The notes under the pieces are model-generated. The model saw nothing but the letters and a program-made list of their open reading frames with translations, had not been told where the DNA came from and did not search any database. The translations under genes were made by a program, and so were the position numbers. This document shows, piece after piece, positions 17,043 through 30,567 of a stretch of 64,000 nucleotides of DNA. Positions within the stretch are counted from its first letter, which is position 1. Each line of letters opens with the position of its first letter. Origin of the DNA: Roseateles depolymerans (GTDB lineage: Bacteria > Pseudomonadota > Gammaproteobacteria > Burkholderiales > Burkholderiaceae_C); NCBI RefSeq assembly GCF_003387155.1, contig NZ_QUMT01000002.1, positions 129,694 through 193,693 on the forward strand, given 5' to 3'.

Positions 17043-18632
17043 ATGGATTCCCTCATCGCCCAGCTGATGGCTGTGTTCAAGCGCATGTGGCGCTACCGCT
17101 GGCCGGGGCTGATCGCCGCCTGGCTGGTGGGCATCGTCGCGGCCGTGGTGGTGTTCGTGGTGCCGGACCGTTTCGAGGCCAGCGCCCGGGTGTATGTGGA
17201 CACACAGTCCATGCTCAAGCCCCTGATGACCAACCTGGCGGTGCTCAACAACACGGAGCAGCAGGTCAGCGTGCTCAGCCGCACGCTCATCAGCCGGCCC
17301 AATGTCGAGAAGCTGGTGCGCATGGCCGACCTGGACCTTCGCGCCACCAGCAAGTCGGACCAGGAAGCACTGATCGACCGCGTCACCCGCAACCTGTCCA
17401 TCCAGTCGGCCGGCGGCACGACCAACAACCTCTACATCCTGAGCTACCGGGATTCGTCGCCGGAAGTCTCCAAGAAGGTGGTGGCGTCGCTGCTCAACAT
17501 CTTCATGGAATCGAGCCTGGGCGCCAGCCGCAAGGACAGCACCACTGCGGCCACCTTCCTGAATGAGCAGATCAAGAACTACGAGGCCAAGCTGGAAGAG
17601 GCCGAGACCCGTCGCAAGGAATTCCGCCTGCGCAACCTGCAGTTGACCGCCCAGGACGGCAAGGACTCCGCCGCCCGCCTGGCCGAGGCCAGCGCGCAGC
17701 TCGACACCGCCCGGCTGCAACTGCGCGAAGCCGTCAGCGCCCGCGACGTGGCCAAGCAGCAGCTGGAGATGGACAACAAGCGCACCACCGGCGGCGGCAG
17801 CCTGCAGAGCCTGATGCAGGAAAGCGCGCAGAAGCTGGCCACGCCGGAGATCGACAGCCGCATCGAAGGCCTCAAGCGCAACCTGGACGCGCTGCAGCAG
17901 CGCTACACCGACCAGCATCCGGACGTGGTGAACACCAAGCGCCTGATCAAGGACCTGGAAGACCAGAAAAAGAAGGAAGTGGCGGAACTGCAGAAGGCCG
18001 CGCTGAACAATCCCTCGGCTGGTGGCCGGGGTGACAGCCTGGTGGCCCAGCAGCTGTCGCTGACGCTGGCCAACAAGGAACAGGAAGTCGCCACGCTGCG
18101 CACCCGGGTCGAAGAGCTGCAGGGCCGCTACACCCAGGCGCAGGCCGCCATCAAGATGGCGCCGCAGCTGGAAGCGGAGTTCTCCCAGCTCAACCGCGAC
18201 TACGACGTCATCAAGAAGAACTACGAGGAAATGGTGGCCCGCCGCGAGTCGGCCAGCCTGTCCACCGACCTGGACAACACCTCCGGCGTGGCGGACTTCC
18301 GCATCATCGATCCGCCGCGCGCCTCGTCCAAGCCGGTCGCGCCCAATCGTCTGATGCTGCTGGCTGCGGGCCTGGTGGTGGCGGTGCTGGCCGGTCTGGT
18401 GACGGCCTTCGGTGCCAGCCAGGTGCGCCCGGTCTTCCACGACCTCAGCGAGCTGCGCCAGCGTCTGGAGATGCCGATCCTGGGCGTGGTGTCGCGCCAG
18501 GAAACGCCGGAGGACCGGCGCCGCGCGAAGGTGGACCTGCTGCGTTTCGGCGCGGCCTCGGGTGGCCTGGCGGGTGTGTATGCGCTGGGATTGATCGGCA
18601 TGGCGATCTGGCTGAGCCGGCAGGTGGGGTGA
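17043..18632 (+). CDS. XrtA-associated chain-length determinant (Wzz/GumC-like)
   Basis: This inner-membrane polysaccharide co-polymerase has 529 residues. A membrane helix near 17-40 (GLIAAWLVGIVAAVVVFVV), a large periplasmic coiled-coil region with repeated Lys/Glu/Gln helices (about 160-400) and a second membrane helix near 437-460 (LMLLAAGLVVAVLAGLV) give the typical PCP topology. A further hydrophobic segment ends the protein (GVYALGLIGMAIWLS). It acts with the tyrosine kinase encoded immediately downstream, which starts only a few bases after its stop. Confidence 0.93.
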   Translation: MDSLIAQLMAVFKRMWRYRWPGLIAAWLVGIVAAVVVFVVPDRFEASARVYVDTQSMLKPLMTNLAVLNNTEQQVSVLSRTLISRPNVEKLVRMADLDLRATSKSDQEALIDRVTRNLSIQSAGGTTNNLYILSYRDSSPEVSKKVVASLLNIFMESSLGASRKDSTTAATFLNEQIKNYEAKLEEAETRRKEFRLRNLQLTAQDGKDSAARLAEASAQLDTARLQLREAVSARDVAKQQLEMDNKRTTGGGSLQSLMQESAQKLATPEIDSRIEGLKRNLDALQQRYTDQHPDVVNTKRLIKDLEDQKKKEVAELQKAALNNPSAGGRGDSLVAQQLSLTLANKEQEVATLRTRVEELQGRYTQAQAAIKMAPQLEAEFSQLNRDYDVIKKNYEEMVARRESASLSTDLDNTSGVADFRIIDPPRASSKPVAPNRLMLLAAGLVVAVLAGLVTAFGASQVRPVFHDLSELRQRLEMPILGVVSRQETPEDRRRAKVDLLRFGAASGGLAGVYALGLIGMAIWLSRQVG

Positions 18633-18636
18633 CGTG

Positions 18637-19719
18637 ATGACAAGCCTGATCGAACAAGCCGCACGCCGGCTGGAGCAACTCAAGCAGGCCGGCGTCGACG
18701 TGGCATCGCCTGCGTCCCCGGCGGGTGAGTCCGCGGCGACCGCCCCCGCGGCACAGGGCGCGCCGGTGGGCATCACGACGCCGGGTGCGGGATCGTCCGC
18801 GACCGCTGCCGCAGCGGCCCCATTCGCAACGCATGGTGCCACCCCGGTCGTCTCGCCCCCTAGCGCCGAGGCTGCCGCGCCCCGCGCTCGTGCGCCGCAA
18901 GACGGCACCTCCAAGCGGGTGGAGCTGGACCTGGAGGCGCTCACCGCCCAGGGCTTCCTCACGCCCAATGCGCCGCGCAGCTACCTGGCCGACCAGTACC
19001 GCAACATCAAGCGTCCGCTGATCCGCAATGCGATGGGCAAGGGGGCCGCGACCCTCAACAATGCCAATCTCATCATGGTCACCAGCGCCTTGCCGGGGGA
19101 GGGCAAGAGCTTCACCTCGCTGAATCTTGCCATGAGCATCGCGGCCGAGTTCGACAACACCGTGATGCTGGTGGATGCCGACGTGGCCCGCCCGTCCATG
19201 CTGCGCATGCTGGGCCTGCCGCCTGGCCCGGGCCTGCTGGACGTGCTGGAGAATTCGGTCGACATGGCAGACGTGCTGATCAAGACCAATGTCGACAAGC
19301 TGACCCTGCTGCCCAGCGGTCGTCCGCACGACCGCGCCACCGAACTGCTGGCCAGCGATGCGATGACCGGCCTGCTGGACCACATGGCCAAGCGTTATTC
19401 CGACCGCATCATCATCTTCGATTCGCCGCCGCTGCTGCTCACCACCGAGTCCCGCGTGCTGGCCACCCACATGGGGCAGATCGTCGTGGTGATCCAGGCC
19501 GAGCGCACACCGCAGAGTGCGGTGATGCAGGCCATCGCCACCATCGAAAGCTGCCCGCTGAAGATGGCGCTGCTGAACCAGGCCTCGGCCAAGGCCGATG
19601 CCGGTTACGGCTATCACTACGGCAGCTATGGCTATGGCCAGGGTTACGGCTACGGCTACCGCCAGGGCGACAGCCCCGACGGGGCCGACGGCGCGCGACC
19701 GGCCACCGGCAAGGCTTGA
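18637..19719 (+). CDS. XrtA-associated tyrosine autokinase (BY-kinase)
   Basis: This CpsD/Wzc-type cytoplasmic kinase partners with the chain-length determinant to control polymer length. It has 360 residues: an Ala/Pro-rich N-terminal region (to about 90), Walker A LPGEGKS (152-158), Walker A' VMLVDADVARPS (about 181-192), Walker B region IIIFDSPP and a Tyr/Gly-rich autophosphorylation tail (about 323-345: YGYHYGSYGYGQGYGYGYR). A GTG one codon earlier is possible. The stop overlaps the region of the next gene's ribosome-binding site. Confidence 0.93.
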   Translation: MTSLIEQAARRLEQLKQAGVDVASPASPAGESAATAPAAQGAPVGITTPGAGSSATAAAAAPFATHGATPVVSPPSAEAAAPRARAPQDGTSKRVELDLEALTAQGFLTPNAPRSYLADQYRNIKRPLIRNAMGKGAATLNNANLIMVTSALPGEGKSFTSLNLAMSIAAEFDNTVMLVDADVARPSMLRMLGLPPGPGLLDVLENSVDMADVLIKTNVDKLTLLPSGRPHDRATELLASDAMTGLLDHMAKRYSDRIIIFDSPPLLLTTESRVLATHMGQIVVVIQAERTPQSAVMQAIATIESCPLKMALLNQASAKADAGYGYHYGSYGYGQGYGYGYRQGDSPDGADGARPATGKA

Positions 19720-19730
19720 GGAGGCAGCGC

Positions 19731-21326
19731 ATGGCAGGTCGTCACCGTCTTTCCCGTCATCCCCGGAATGCCCGGCATCAGGCCGCCTGCCTGCTGGCCT
19801 GCGGGCTGATCGGCATGGCGGCGACGGTGCAGGCCCAGACCGAGGCAGCGAGCGGCGACAGCAGCGGCGGCGACGGCACCAAGCGGCTGGGCCTGACGGT
19901 GGTGCCGCGCATCGGCCTGTCCGAGACCTGGACGGACAACCTCGCGCTGGCCCCGGACGGCCAGCGGGACCGCGCGCTGATCACCAGTGTCTCGCCCGGC
20001 ATTTCCATCACCAACCGCACCGGCTGGCTGCGCGGCGTGCTGGACTACCAGATGGACGGGCTCATCTACCTCAAGAGCGACCGCAGCAGCCGGGTGCAGA
20101 ACCAGCTGCAGGCGCGCGGCAATGCGGAGGTGGTCCCGTCGAAGGTGTTCGTCGACGCGAATGCCAACATCAGCCAGCAGACGATATCGGCCTTCGGCCA
20201 GACCTCGCCGGGCGGTGAACTGGACAACCCCAACCGCACCGAAGTCCGCACCCTGACCGTGTCCCCGTACTGGCGCGGCCTGCTGGGCACGGTGGCCAGT
20301 TTCGAGCTGCGGGCGACCGGCCAGATGCGCGACTCCAGCGATGGCGGCACCGGCGTCAGCTCGGCCAGCGGCGACACCAAGGAAGGCTCGCTGAACCTGA
20401 GCCTGAGTGGGCCGCAGGGCCGTGCGCTGAACTGGGGCCTGCAGGCCTACACGCGCCGCATCCACTACGAGCTCACCGGCCTGGACAACCGCAGCAGCAG
20501 TGCCGTGGCCTCGCTCAGCTGGGTGCCGGATGTGGACTGGGTGCTGGGTGTCACCGGCGGCCGCGAGAAAAGCGACTATCTCGGCAACGAGACCAGCAGC
20601 GTCTATGGGGCCAACATCAAGTGGACCCCGACGCCGCGCACCACCGTCAGCGGCGACTGGCAGCGCCACAGCTATGGCAACAGCCACAACGCCGTGCTGG
20701 AGCACCGCATGACGCAGCTGGTGCTTCGCCTGACCAGCACCCAGGCGGTGAGCACCGGCAGCGACCCCAGCGGCCAGATGACCAATTACCAGCTGCTGGA
20801 CCTTCAGTACAGCAGCCTCGAGCCCGATGCCGCCAAGCGTGACGCCCTGGTGCGTTCGATGCTGGCGGCGCTGGGCCTGAGCCCCAATGCCGTCAGCAGC
20901 ACCGGCTTCCTGGCCAACACGGCGACGCTGCAGCAGCGCAACGAAGCCGCGCTGGCCTGGACCAGCCCGCGCATGACGCTGACCCTGTCCGCCAACGACA
21001 ACAAGAGCCGCGCCCTGGGCACGACGACCAACGCCACGGACGACCTGGCCCTGGCCAGCAACATCCATCAGCGTGGTGTCACCCTCAGCGTGGCCTACCG
21101 CTTCACGCCGCTGAGCACCGGCAACGTCACCTACACCCGCCAGCACAGCAGCGGCGACGGCAGCGGCAATCTCTCCAGCGGCATGTCGTCGCTGACCGCC
21201 ACCACCACCACCCGCCTGGGCCCGCGCACCGATGCGACGCTGGGCCTGCGCCACACCCGTTCCGACGACCAGTCCCTGGGCTACCGCGAGACCGCGGTCT
21301 ATGCCCAGATGACGCAGCGTTTCTAG
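19731..21326 (+). CDS. XrtA/PEP-CTERM-associated outer-membrane beta-barrel protein (TIGR03016 type)
   Basis: This 531-residue exported protein has a signal peptide (hydrophobic LLACGLIGMAATVQAQ, about 22-37) followed by many alternating polar/hydrophobic stretches typical of a beta-barrel, ending in YAQMTQRF with a terminal Phe as in outer-membrane proteins. I recognise it as the conserved hypothetical that sits between the tyrosine kinase and the ATPase in XrtA loci. Its role is unknown; export or anchoring of the polymer is plausible. ATG 19731 has GAGGAGG just upstream and is preferred to an upstream TTG. Confidence 0.88.
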   Translation: MAGRHRLSRHPRNARHQAACLLACGLIGMAATVQAQTEAASGDSSGGDGTKRLGLTVVPRIGLSETWTDNLALAPDGQRDRALITSVSPGISITNRTGWLRGVLDYQMDGLIYLKSDRSSRVQNQLQARGNAEVVPSKVFVDANANISQQTISAFGQTSPGGELDNPNRTEVRTLTVSPYWRGLLGTVASFELRATGQMRDSSDGGTGVSSASGDTKEGSLNLSLSGPQGRALNWGLQAYTRRIHYELTGLDNRSSSAVASLSWVPDVDWVLGVTGGREKSDYLGNETSSVYGANIKWTPTPRTTVSGDWQRHSYGNSHNAVLEHRMTQLVLRLTSTQAVSTGSDPSGQMTNYQLLDLQYSSLEPDAAKRDALVRSMLAALGLSPNAVSSTGFLANTATLQQRNEAALAWTSPRMTLTLSANDNKSRALGTTTNATDDLALASNIHQRGVTLSVAYRFTPLSTGNVTYTRQHSSGDGSGNLSSGMSSLTATTTTRLGPRTDATLGLRHTRSDDQSLGYRETAVYAQMTQRF

Positions 21327-21338
21327 GCAGCCACCGCG

Positions 21339-22427
21339 ATGTATGAGGCCTTCTACGGGCTGAGCAGCAAGCCGTTCCAGCTCAGTCCCGATCCGAGTTT
21401 TTATTTCGGCAGCAAGCAGCACCGCAAGGCCAAGGCCTATCTGGACTACGGGGTGCTGCGCAGCGACGGGTTCATCGTCATCACCGGCGAGATCGGCGCC
21501 GGCAAGACCACGCTGGTGCGCGGTCTGCTGGACAGCCTGAACCGCAGCAATGTCGTGATCGGCAACGTGGTCACCACGCAGCTCGATGCGGAAGACACGC
21601 TCCGGCTGGTCGGCGCGGCCTTTGGGGTGCGGGTCAAGGACCTGCCCAAGAGCGAGGTGCTGATGGCACTGGAGGCGTTCTTCGTCAGCGAAGCCAGCCG
21701 CGGCAAGCGCTGCCTGCTGATCGTGGACGAGGCGCAGAACCTGACCGCGCGGGCGGTGGAGGAACTGCGCATGCTGTCCAACTTCCAGTTTGGCAATCAG
21801 TCCCTGGTGCAGACCTTCCTGGTGGGGCAGCCGGAGTTCCGCGCCATCCTGCAGCGGCCGGAGATGGAGCAGTTCCGCCAGCGCATCGCGGCCAGTTGCC
21901 ACATCGGTCCGCTGGACGAAGAGGACACCCAGCGCTACATCGAGCACCGCCTCAAGTGCGCCGGCGCCGATGGCAAGCCGACCTTCGAGCCCGCCGCCTT
22001 CGGCGCGCTGCACCGGGCCAGCCACGGCATTCCCCGCCGCATCAACACGCTGTGCGACCGGCTGCTGCTGCTGGGCTGCATGGCCGAGCGGGTGCATCTC
22101 ACCGAAGCCGATGTCGACGAGGTGGTGGCGGATCTCTCCCGCGAGTCAGCCTTTGCACCGCCGCCGGTGGTGACCGTGGCGCTGAACGAAGACGGGGAGC
22201 CGGTGGATGCGGCCTCGCTGGGCCTGGGCCTGTCGCGCCTGCGCCTGCAGGCGCGTGAGGCCGGTGCCGACGTCGGCGCACTGGCGCAGGAACTGGCCGG
22301 CCTGGGCCTGGAGGGCCAGGACGCGCGGCTGCAGCGCATCGAGGACAGCCTCATGCGGCTGGAGCGCATCAACCAGCAGACCCTGGCGCTGCTGCAGAAG
22401 CTGGTGGGCGCGGTGAAGGCGCCGTGA
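21339..22427 (+). CDS. XrtA-associated AAA ATPase (ExeA/GspA-like)
   Basis: This 362-residue ATPase opens with MYEAFYGLSSKPFQLSPDP, the conserved ExeA-type start. Walker A GEIGAGKTT is at 50-58 and Walker B LLIVDEAQNL at about 128-137, with an AAA lid region (SHGIPRRINTLCDRLLLLG) around 230-248. A C-terminal helical extension (about 285-362) is likely coiled. It is a constant member of XrtA loci; its function in exopolysaccharide assembly is not defined. Confidence 0.92.
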   Translation: MYEAFYGLSSKPFQLSPDPSFYFGSKQHRKAKAYLDYGVLRSDGFIVITGEIGAGKTTLVRGLLDSLNRSNVVIGNVVTTQLDAEDTLRLVGAAFGVRVKDLPKSEVLMALEAFFVSEASRGKRCLLIVDEAQNLTARAVEELRMLSNFQFGNQSLVQTFLVGQPEFRAILQRPEMEQFRQRIAASCHIGPLDEEDTQRYIEHRLKCAGADGKPTFEPAAFGALHRASHGIPRRINTLCDRLLLLGCMAERVHLTEADVDEVVADLSRESAFAPPPVVTVALNEDGEPVDAASLGLGLSRLRLQAREAGADVGALAQELAGLGLEGQDARLQRIEDSLMRLERINQQTLALLQKLVGAVKAP

Positions 22428-22476
22428 GCGCCCGACACAGGCCCGGCACAGCCCCCATCAGGGAAGGACACACGAC

Positions 22477-23382
22477 ATGACGACTCCCGCCTCGGCAGAG
22501 CGCCCGGCCCGCAGCGCCATGAGCAGCTCCCGCATCCGCAATGCGATGAGCATCGACGTGGAGGACTACTTCCAGGTCAGCGCCTTTGCCCCCTACATCC
22601 AGCGAGGCGACTGGGACCGGCGCGAATGCCGGGTGCAGCGCAATGTCGGCCGCATCCTGGACCTGCTCGACGCGCGCGGCGTGAAGGCCACCTTCTTCAC
22701 GCTGGGCTGGATTGCGCAGCGTTATCCGCAGCTGGTGCGGGACATCGTCGCCCGCGGCCACGAGCTGGCCAGCCACGGCTACGGTCATGAGCGGGCCAGC
22801 GACCTGACGCCGCAGGCCTTCCGGCAGGACATCCTCAGCGCCAAGCAGTTGCTGGAAGACCTGGGCGGCGTGGCGGTGAACGGCTACCGGGCCCCGAGTT
22901 TTTCCATCGGCGAATCCAACCTCTGGGCCTTTGATGTGGTGGCTGACTGCGGCTACCGCTACAGCTCCAGCGTCTATCCGATCGAGCATGACCACTACGG
23001 CATGCCCGACTCGCCGCGGTTTGCCTACGAGGTGCGGCCAGGCCTGATCGAGGTGCCGGTGACGACGCTGCGTTTTCGCGGGCGCAACTACCCGAGCAGC
23101 GGCGGCGGCTGGTTCCGCCTGCTGCCCTACGGCGTGACCCGCTGGATGATCGAGCGATTCAACCGCATCGAAGGCCGCAGCGCGGTGTTCTATTTCCATC
23201 CCTGGGAAATCGATCCGGAGCAGCCGCGCATCGAAGGCATCGACGCCAAGACGCGCTTCCGCCATTACGTGAACATCGGCCGGACCGAAGGCCGCATCGC
23301 CCAACTGCTGGCCGACTTCGAATGGGCCCGCATGGACGAGCTCTTCCTGCCCCCGGCAGCGGACCGGCGGGAGGCGGCATGA
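22477..23382 (+). CDS. XrtA-associated polysaccharide deacetylase
   Basis: This NodB-family deacetylase has 301 residues and is predicted to remove N-acetyl groups from the growing or exported polymer. The metal/catalytic motif SIDVEDYF lies at about 25-32 and the His pair in HELASHGYGHE at about 90-100. The family-specific C-terminal segment FYFHPWEIDPEQPRI is present. ATGA overlap with the next gene (23379-23382) indicates translational coupling. Confidence 0.93.
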   Translation: MTTPASAERPARSAMSSSRIRNAMSIDVEDYFQVSAFAPYIQRGDWDRRECRVQRNVGRILDLLDARGVKATFFTLGWIAQRYPQLVRDIVARGHELASHGYGHERASDLTPQAFRQDILSAKQLLEDLGGVAVNGYRAPSFSIGESNLWAFDVVADCGYRYSSSVYPIEHDHYGMPDSPRFAYEVRPGLIEVPVTTLRFRGRNYPSSGGGWFRLLPYGVTRWMIERFNRIEGRSAVFYFHPWEIDPEQPRIEGIDAKTRFRHYVNIGRTEGRIAQLLADFEWARMDELFLPPAADRREAA

Positions 23383-24413
23383 TCGTCCGACGCCTGGCCC
23401 TGGGCGATGCGGAGACGGCGCGTCGCTGGGACGCGTTTGTGCAGGCCTGTCCCGAGGCCACCTTCTTCCACCTCAGCGCCTGGCAGCGCATCCTGCGGCG
23501 GCAGTTCGGCCATGAAGGCTACTTCCTCTATGCCGAGCGGGACGGCCGCATCGAAGGCGTGCTGCCGCTGGCCGAAAACAAGAGCCGGCTGTTTGGCCAT
23601 GCGCTGGTGAGCCTGCCATTCGCGGTGTATGGCGGCGTGGCCGCCAGCACGCCCGACGCAGCGCAGGCGCTGGAAGCCGAGGCCCAGAAGACGGCGCGTG
23701 AACTCAAGGTGGAACACCTGGAGATGCGCAACCGCATCCGCCGTCATGAAGACTGGCCGCACCAGGACCTCTACGTCACCTTCCGCAAGGAGATCCTGCC
23801 CGACGAGGAGGCCAACATGCTGGCCATTCCGCGCAAGCAGCGGGCCATGGTGCGCAAGGGCATCAAGAACAACCTGCGGGCCGAGATCGACAGCACGGTC
23901 GATCGCTTCTTTGCGCTCTATGCCGACAACGTGCATCGCCACGGCACGCCCGCCATGCCGCGCCGCTACTTCCAGGCGCTGCTCGATGAATTCGGTGATG
24001 CGGCCGAGGTGCTGGTGGTCAGCAGCGAGCAGGGCGAGCCGCTCTCGGCAGTGCTGAGCTTCTACTTCCGCGATGAGGTGCTGCCGTACTATGCCGGCGA
24101 CGCCGTGGCCGCCCGCGACCTGGCCGCCAACGACTTCAAGTACTGGGAGCTGATGCGCCGTGCCTGCGCCCGCGGGCTCAAGGTCTTCGACTACGGCCGC
24201 AGCAAGCAGGACACCGGCTCTTTCGCCTTCAAGAAGAACTGGGGCTTCGAGCCCACGCCGCTGCATTACGAGTACTGCCTCTACCGCCGCGAGGCCGTGC
24301 CGCAGAACAATCCCAGCAATGCCAAGTACCAGCTGATGATCAAGGCCTGGCGCCGCCTGCCCATCGGGGTGGCCAACTGGCTGGGGCCGCACATCGTGCG
24401 CAGCCTGGGCTGA
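23379..24413 (+). CDS. FemAB-like XrtA-associated acyl/aminoacyltransferase
   Basis: This 344-residue GNAT-fold FemAB-related protein is the form found in XrtA loci, where it may add an amino acid or acyl group to the polysaccharide. Recognisable parts are FFHLSAWQRILRRQFG near the start, IPRKQRAMVRKGIKNNL (about 150-166) and FDYGRSKQDTGSFAFKKNWG (about 270-289). ATG 23379 overlaps the deacetylase stop and is preferred to the longer frame. Confidence 0.9.
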   Translation: MIVRRLALGDAETARRWDAFVQACPEATFFHLSAWQRILRRQFGHEGYFLYAERDGRIEGVLPLAENKSRLFGHALVSLPFAVYGGVAASTPDAAQALEAEAQKTARELKVEHLEMRNRIRRHEDWPHQDLYVTFRKEILPDEEANMLAIPRKQRAMVRKGIKNNLRAEIDSTVDRFFALYADNVHRHGTPAMPRRYFQALLDEFGDAAEVLVVSSEQGEPLSAVLSFYFRDEVLPYYAGDAVAARDLAANDFKYWELMRRACARGLKVFDYGRSKQDTGSFAFKKNWGFEPTPLHYEYCLYRREAVPQNNPSNAKYQLMIKAWRRLPIGVANWLGPHIVRSLG

Positions 24414-24424
24414 GGGGAGCATCG

Positions 24425-28610
<4,186 letters not shown>

Positions 28611-28623
28611 CGGGAACAGCACC

Positions 28624-30540
28624 ATGTGCGGAATCAGTGGCATCTTCGACACCCGGGGCCGGCGCGACTTCGACGCCGCCCTGATGCATCGCATCAACGA
28701 CACCCTGCATCACCGCGGGCCGGATGAAGGGTCCATCCACCTGCAGCCGGGCCTGGGCTTCGGCCACCGGCGCCTGTCCATCATCGACATCGCCACCGGG
28801 CAGCAGCCGCTGTTCAATGCGCAGGGCACGGTGGGCATCGTCTTCAACGGCGAGATCTACAACTACCAGTCGCTGATGGCCGAGCTGCAGGCGCTGGGCT
28901 ACGTGTTCCGCACCCGCAGCGACACCGAGGTCATCGTGCATGCCTGGTCCGCCTGGGGCGAGGACTGCGTGCTCAAGCTGCGCGGCATGTTCGCCTTCGC
29001 CTTGTGGGACCAGGCGAGGGATGTGCTGTTCCTGGCCCGCGACCGCATGGGCGTCAAGCCGATGTACTACGGCCTGCTGGACGATGGCGCGCTGGTCTTC
29101 GGCTCCGAGCTCAAGGCGCTGATGGCCCATCCGCAGCTGCGGCGCGACATCGAGCCGCAGGCGGTGGAAGAGTACTTCGCGCTCGGCTACGTGGCCGAGC
29201 CGCGCACCGTCTTCCGCCAGGCGCTGAAGCTGCCGCCGGGCCACACCCTGGTGGTGCGCCGCGGCGAGCCGCTGGGCCAGCCGCGACGCTACTGGGATGT
29301 GAGCTTCACCCTGGACGCCCGCATCGACGAGGTGCAGGCCCAGGAAGAGCTGCTGCGCCGCCTGCGTGAATCGGTGAAGCTGCGCATGATCGCCGAGGTG
29401 CCGCTGGGGGCCTTCCTCTCCGGCGGCGTCGATTCCAGCGCCGTCGTGGCCATGATGGCGGGTGAGAGCAGTGGTCCGGTCAAGACCTGCTCCATCGCCT
29501 TCGACGACCCGGCCTACAACGAATCCGAATTCGCCCGCCAGGTGGCCGAGCGCTATCACACCGACCATCACGTGGAGACGGTGCAGAGCGACGACTTCGA
29601 CCTGATCGACACCCTGGCGCGTCTGTACGACGAGCCCTATGCCGACAGCTCCGCCATCCCCACCTACCGGGTCTGCCAGCTGGCCCGCAAGCATGTGACG
29701 GTGGCCCTGTCCGGGGACGGCGGCGACGAGAGCTTTGGCGGCTATCGCCGCTACCGTCTGCACATGATGGAAGAGCGCATGCGCGCCAGCCTGCCGCTGG
29801 GCCTGCGCCGGCCGCTGTTCGGCACCCTGGGGCGGCTGTACCCGAAAGCGGACTGGGCACCGCGCGTCTTCCGCGCCAAGACGACCTTCCAGGCGCTGGC
29901 CCGCAATTCGGTCGAGGCCTATTTCCACACCATGTCGGTGATCCGGGACAACGAACGCATGCCCCTGTACAGCGCCCGCTTCAAATCGGAGCTGGGCGGC
30001 TACAACGCCCGCGAGCTGTTCCTGCGGCATGCCGAGCGCGCCAATACCGATGATCCGCTGGCGATGATCCAGTACATCGACCTGCACACCTACCTGGTGG
30101 GCGACATCAACACCAAGGTGGACCGCGCCTCGATGGCGCATTCGCTGGAAGTGCGCGAGCCGCTGATGGACCATCCGCTGGTGGAATGGCTGGCCACGCT
30201 GCCGTCCCACCTGAAGCTGCGCGGCGGAGAGGGCAAATACCTCTTCAAGAAGTCGCTGGAGCCGCATCTGCCGCGGGATGTGCTTTACCGGCCCAAGATG
30301 GGCTTTGCCGTGCCGCTGGCCCGCTGGTTCCGCGGGCCGCTGCGCCAGCGGGTGCGCGGGTCGCTGCTGGGCGGGCCGCTGGCCGATTCGGGCTGGTTCG
30401 ACCTCAAGGCCATCGGCCAGTTGGTGGAGCAGCATGAGAATGGCAGCCGGGACCACAGCACGCCGCTGTGGACGCTGCTGATGTATGACGCCTTCCTGCG
30501 CAACGTCATGGGCATGGCGCCGATGCGTCAGGCCGCCTGA
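28624..30540 (+). CDS. XrtA-associated asparagine synthetase-like amidotransferase
   Basis: This 638-residue AsnB-like glutamine amidotransferase is predicted to amidate a carboxylated sugar of the exopolysaccharide. The N-terminal nucleophile is Cys2 (MCGISGIFD), with the glutaminase domain to about 210 (HHRGPDE, NGEIYNY). The synthetase domain has the PP-loop SGGVDSS at 266-272 and SGDGGDESFGGY at about 362-373. The order (second glycosyltransferase, then this) matches XrtA loci. It starts 14 bases after the previous stop. Confidence 0.93.
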   Translation: MCGISGIFDTRGRRDFDAALMHRINDTLHHRGPDEGSIHLQPGLGFGHRRLSIIDIATGQQPLFNAQGTVGIVFNGEIYNYQSLMAELQALGYVFRTRSDTEVIVHAWSAWGEDCVLKLRGMFAFALWDQARDVLFLARDRMGVKPMYYGLLDDGALVFGSELKALMAHPQLRRDIEPQAVEEYFALGYVAEPRTVFRQALKLPPGHTLVVRRGEPLGQPRRYWDVSFTLDARIDEVQAQEELLRRLRESVKLRMIAEVPLGAFLSGGVDSSAVVAMMAGESSGPVKTCSIAFDDPAYNESEFARQVAERYHTDHHVETVQSDDFDLIDTLARLYDEPYADSSAIPTYRVCQLARKHVTVALSGDGGDESFGGYRRYRLHMMEERMRASLPLGLRRPLFGTLGRLYPKADWAPRVFRAKTTFQALARNSVEAYFHTMSVIRDNERMPLYSARFKSELGGYNARELFLRHAERANTDDPLAMIQYIDLHTYLVGDINTKVDRASMAHSLEVREPLMDHPLVEWLATLPSHLKLRGGEGKYLFKKSLEPHLPRDVLYRPKMGFAVPLARWFRGPLRQRVRGSLLGGPLADSGWFDLKAIGQLVEQHENGSRDHSTPLWTLLMYDAFLRNVMGMAPMRQAA

Positions 30541-30567
30541 CCGTCCGCTTTGCGAGATACGCACCGC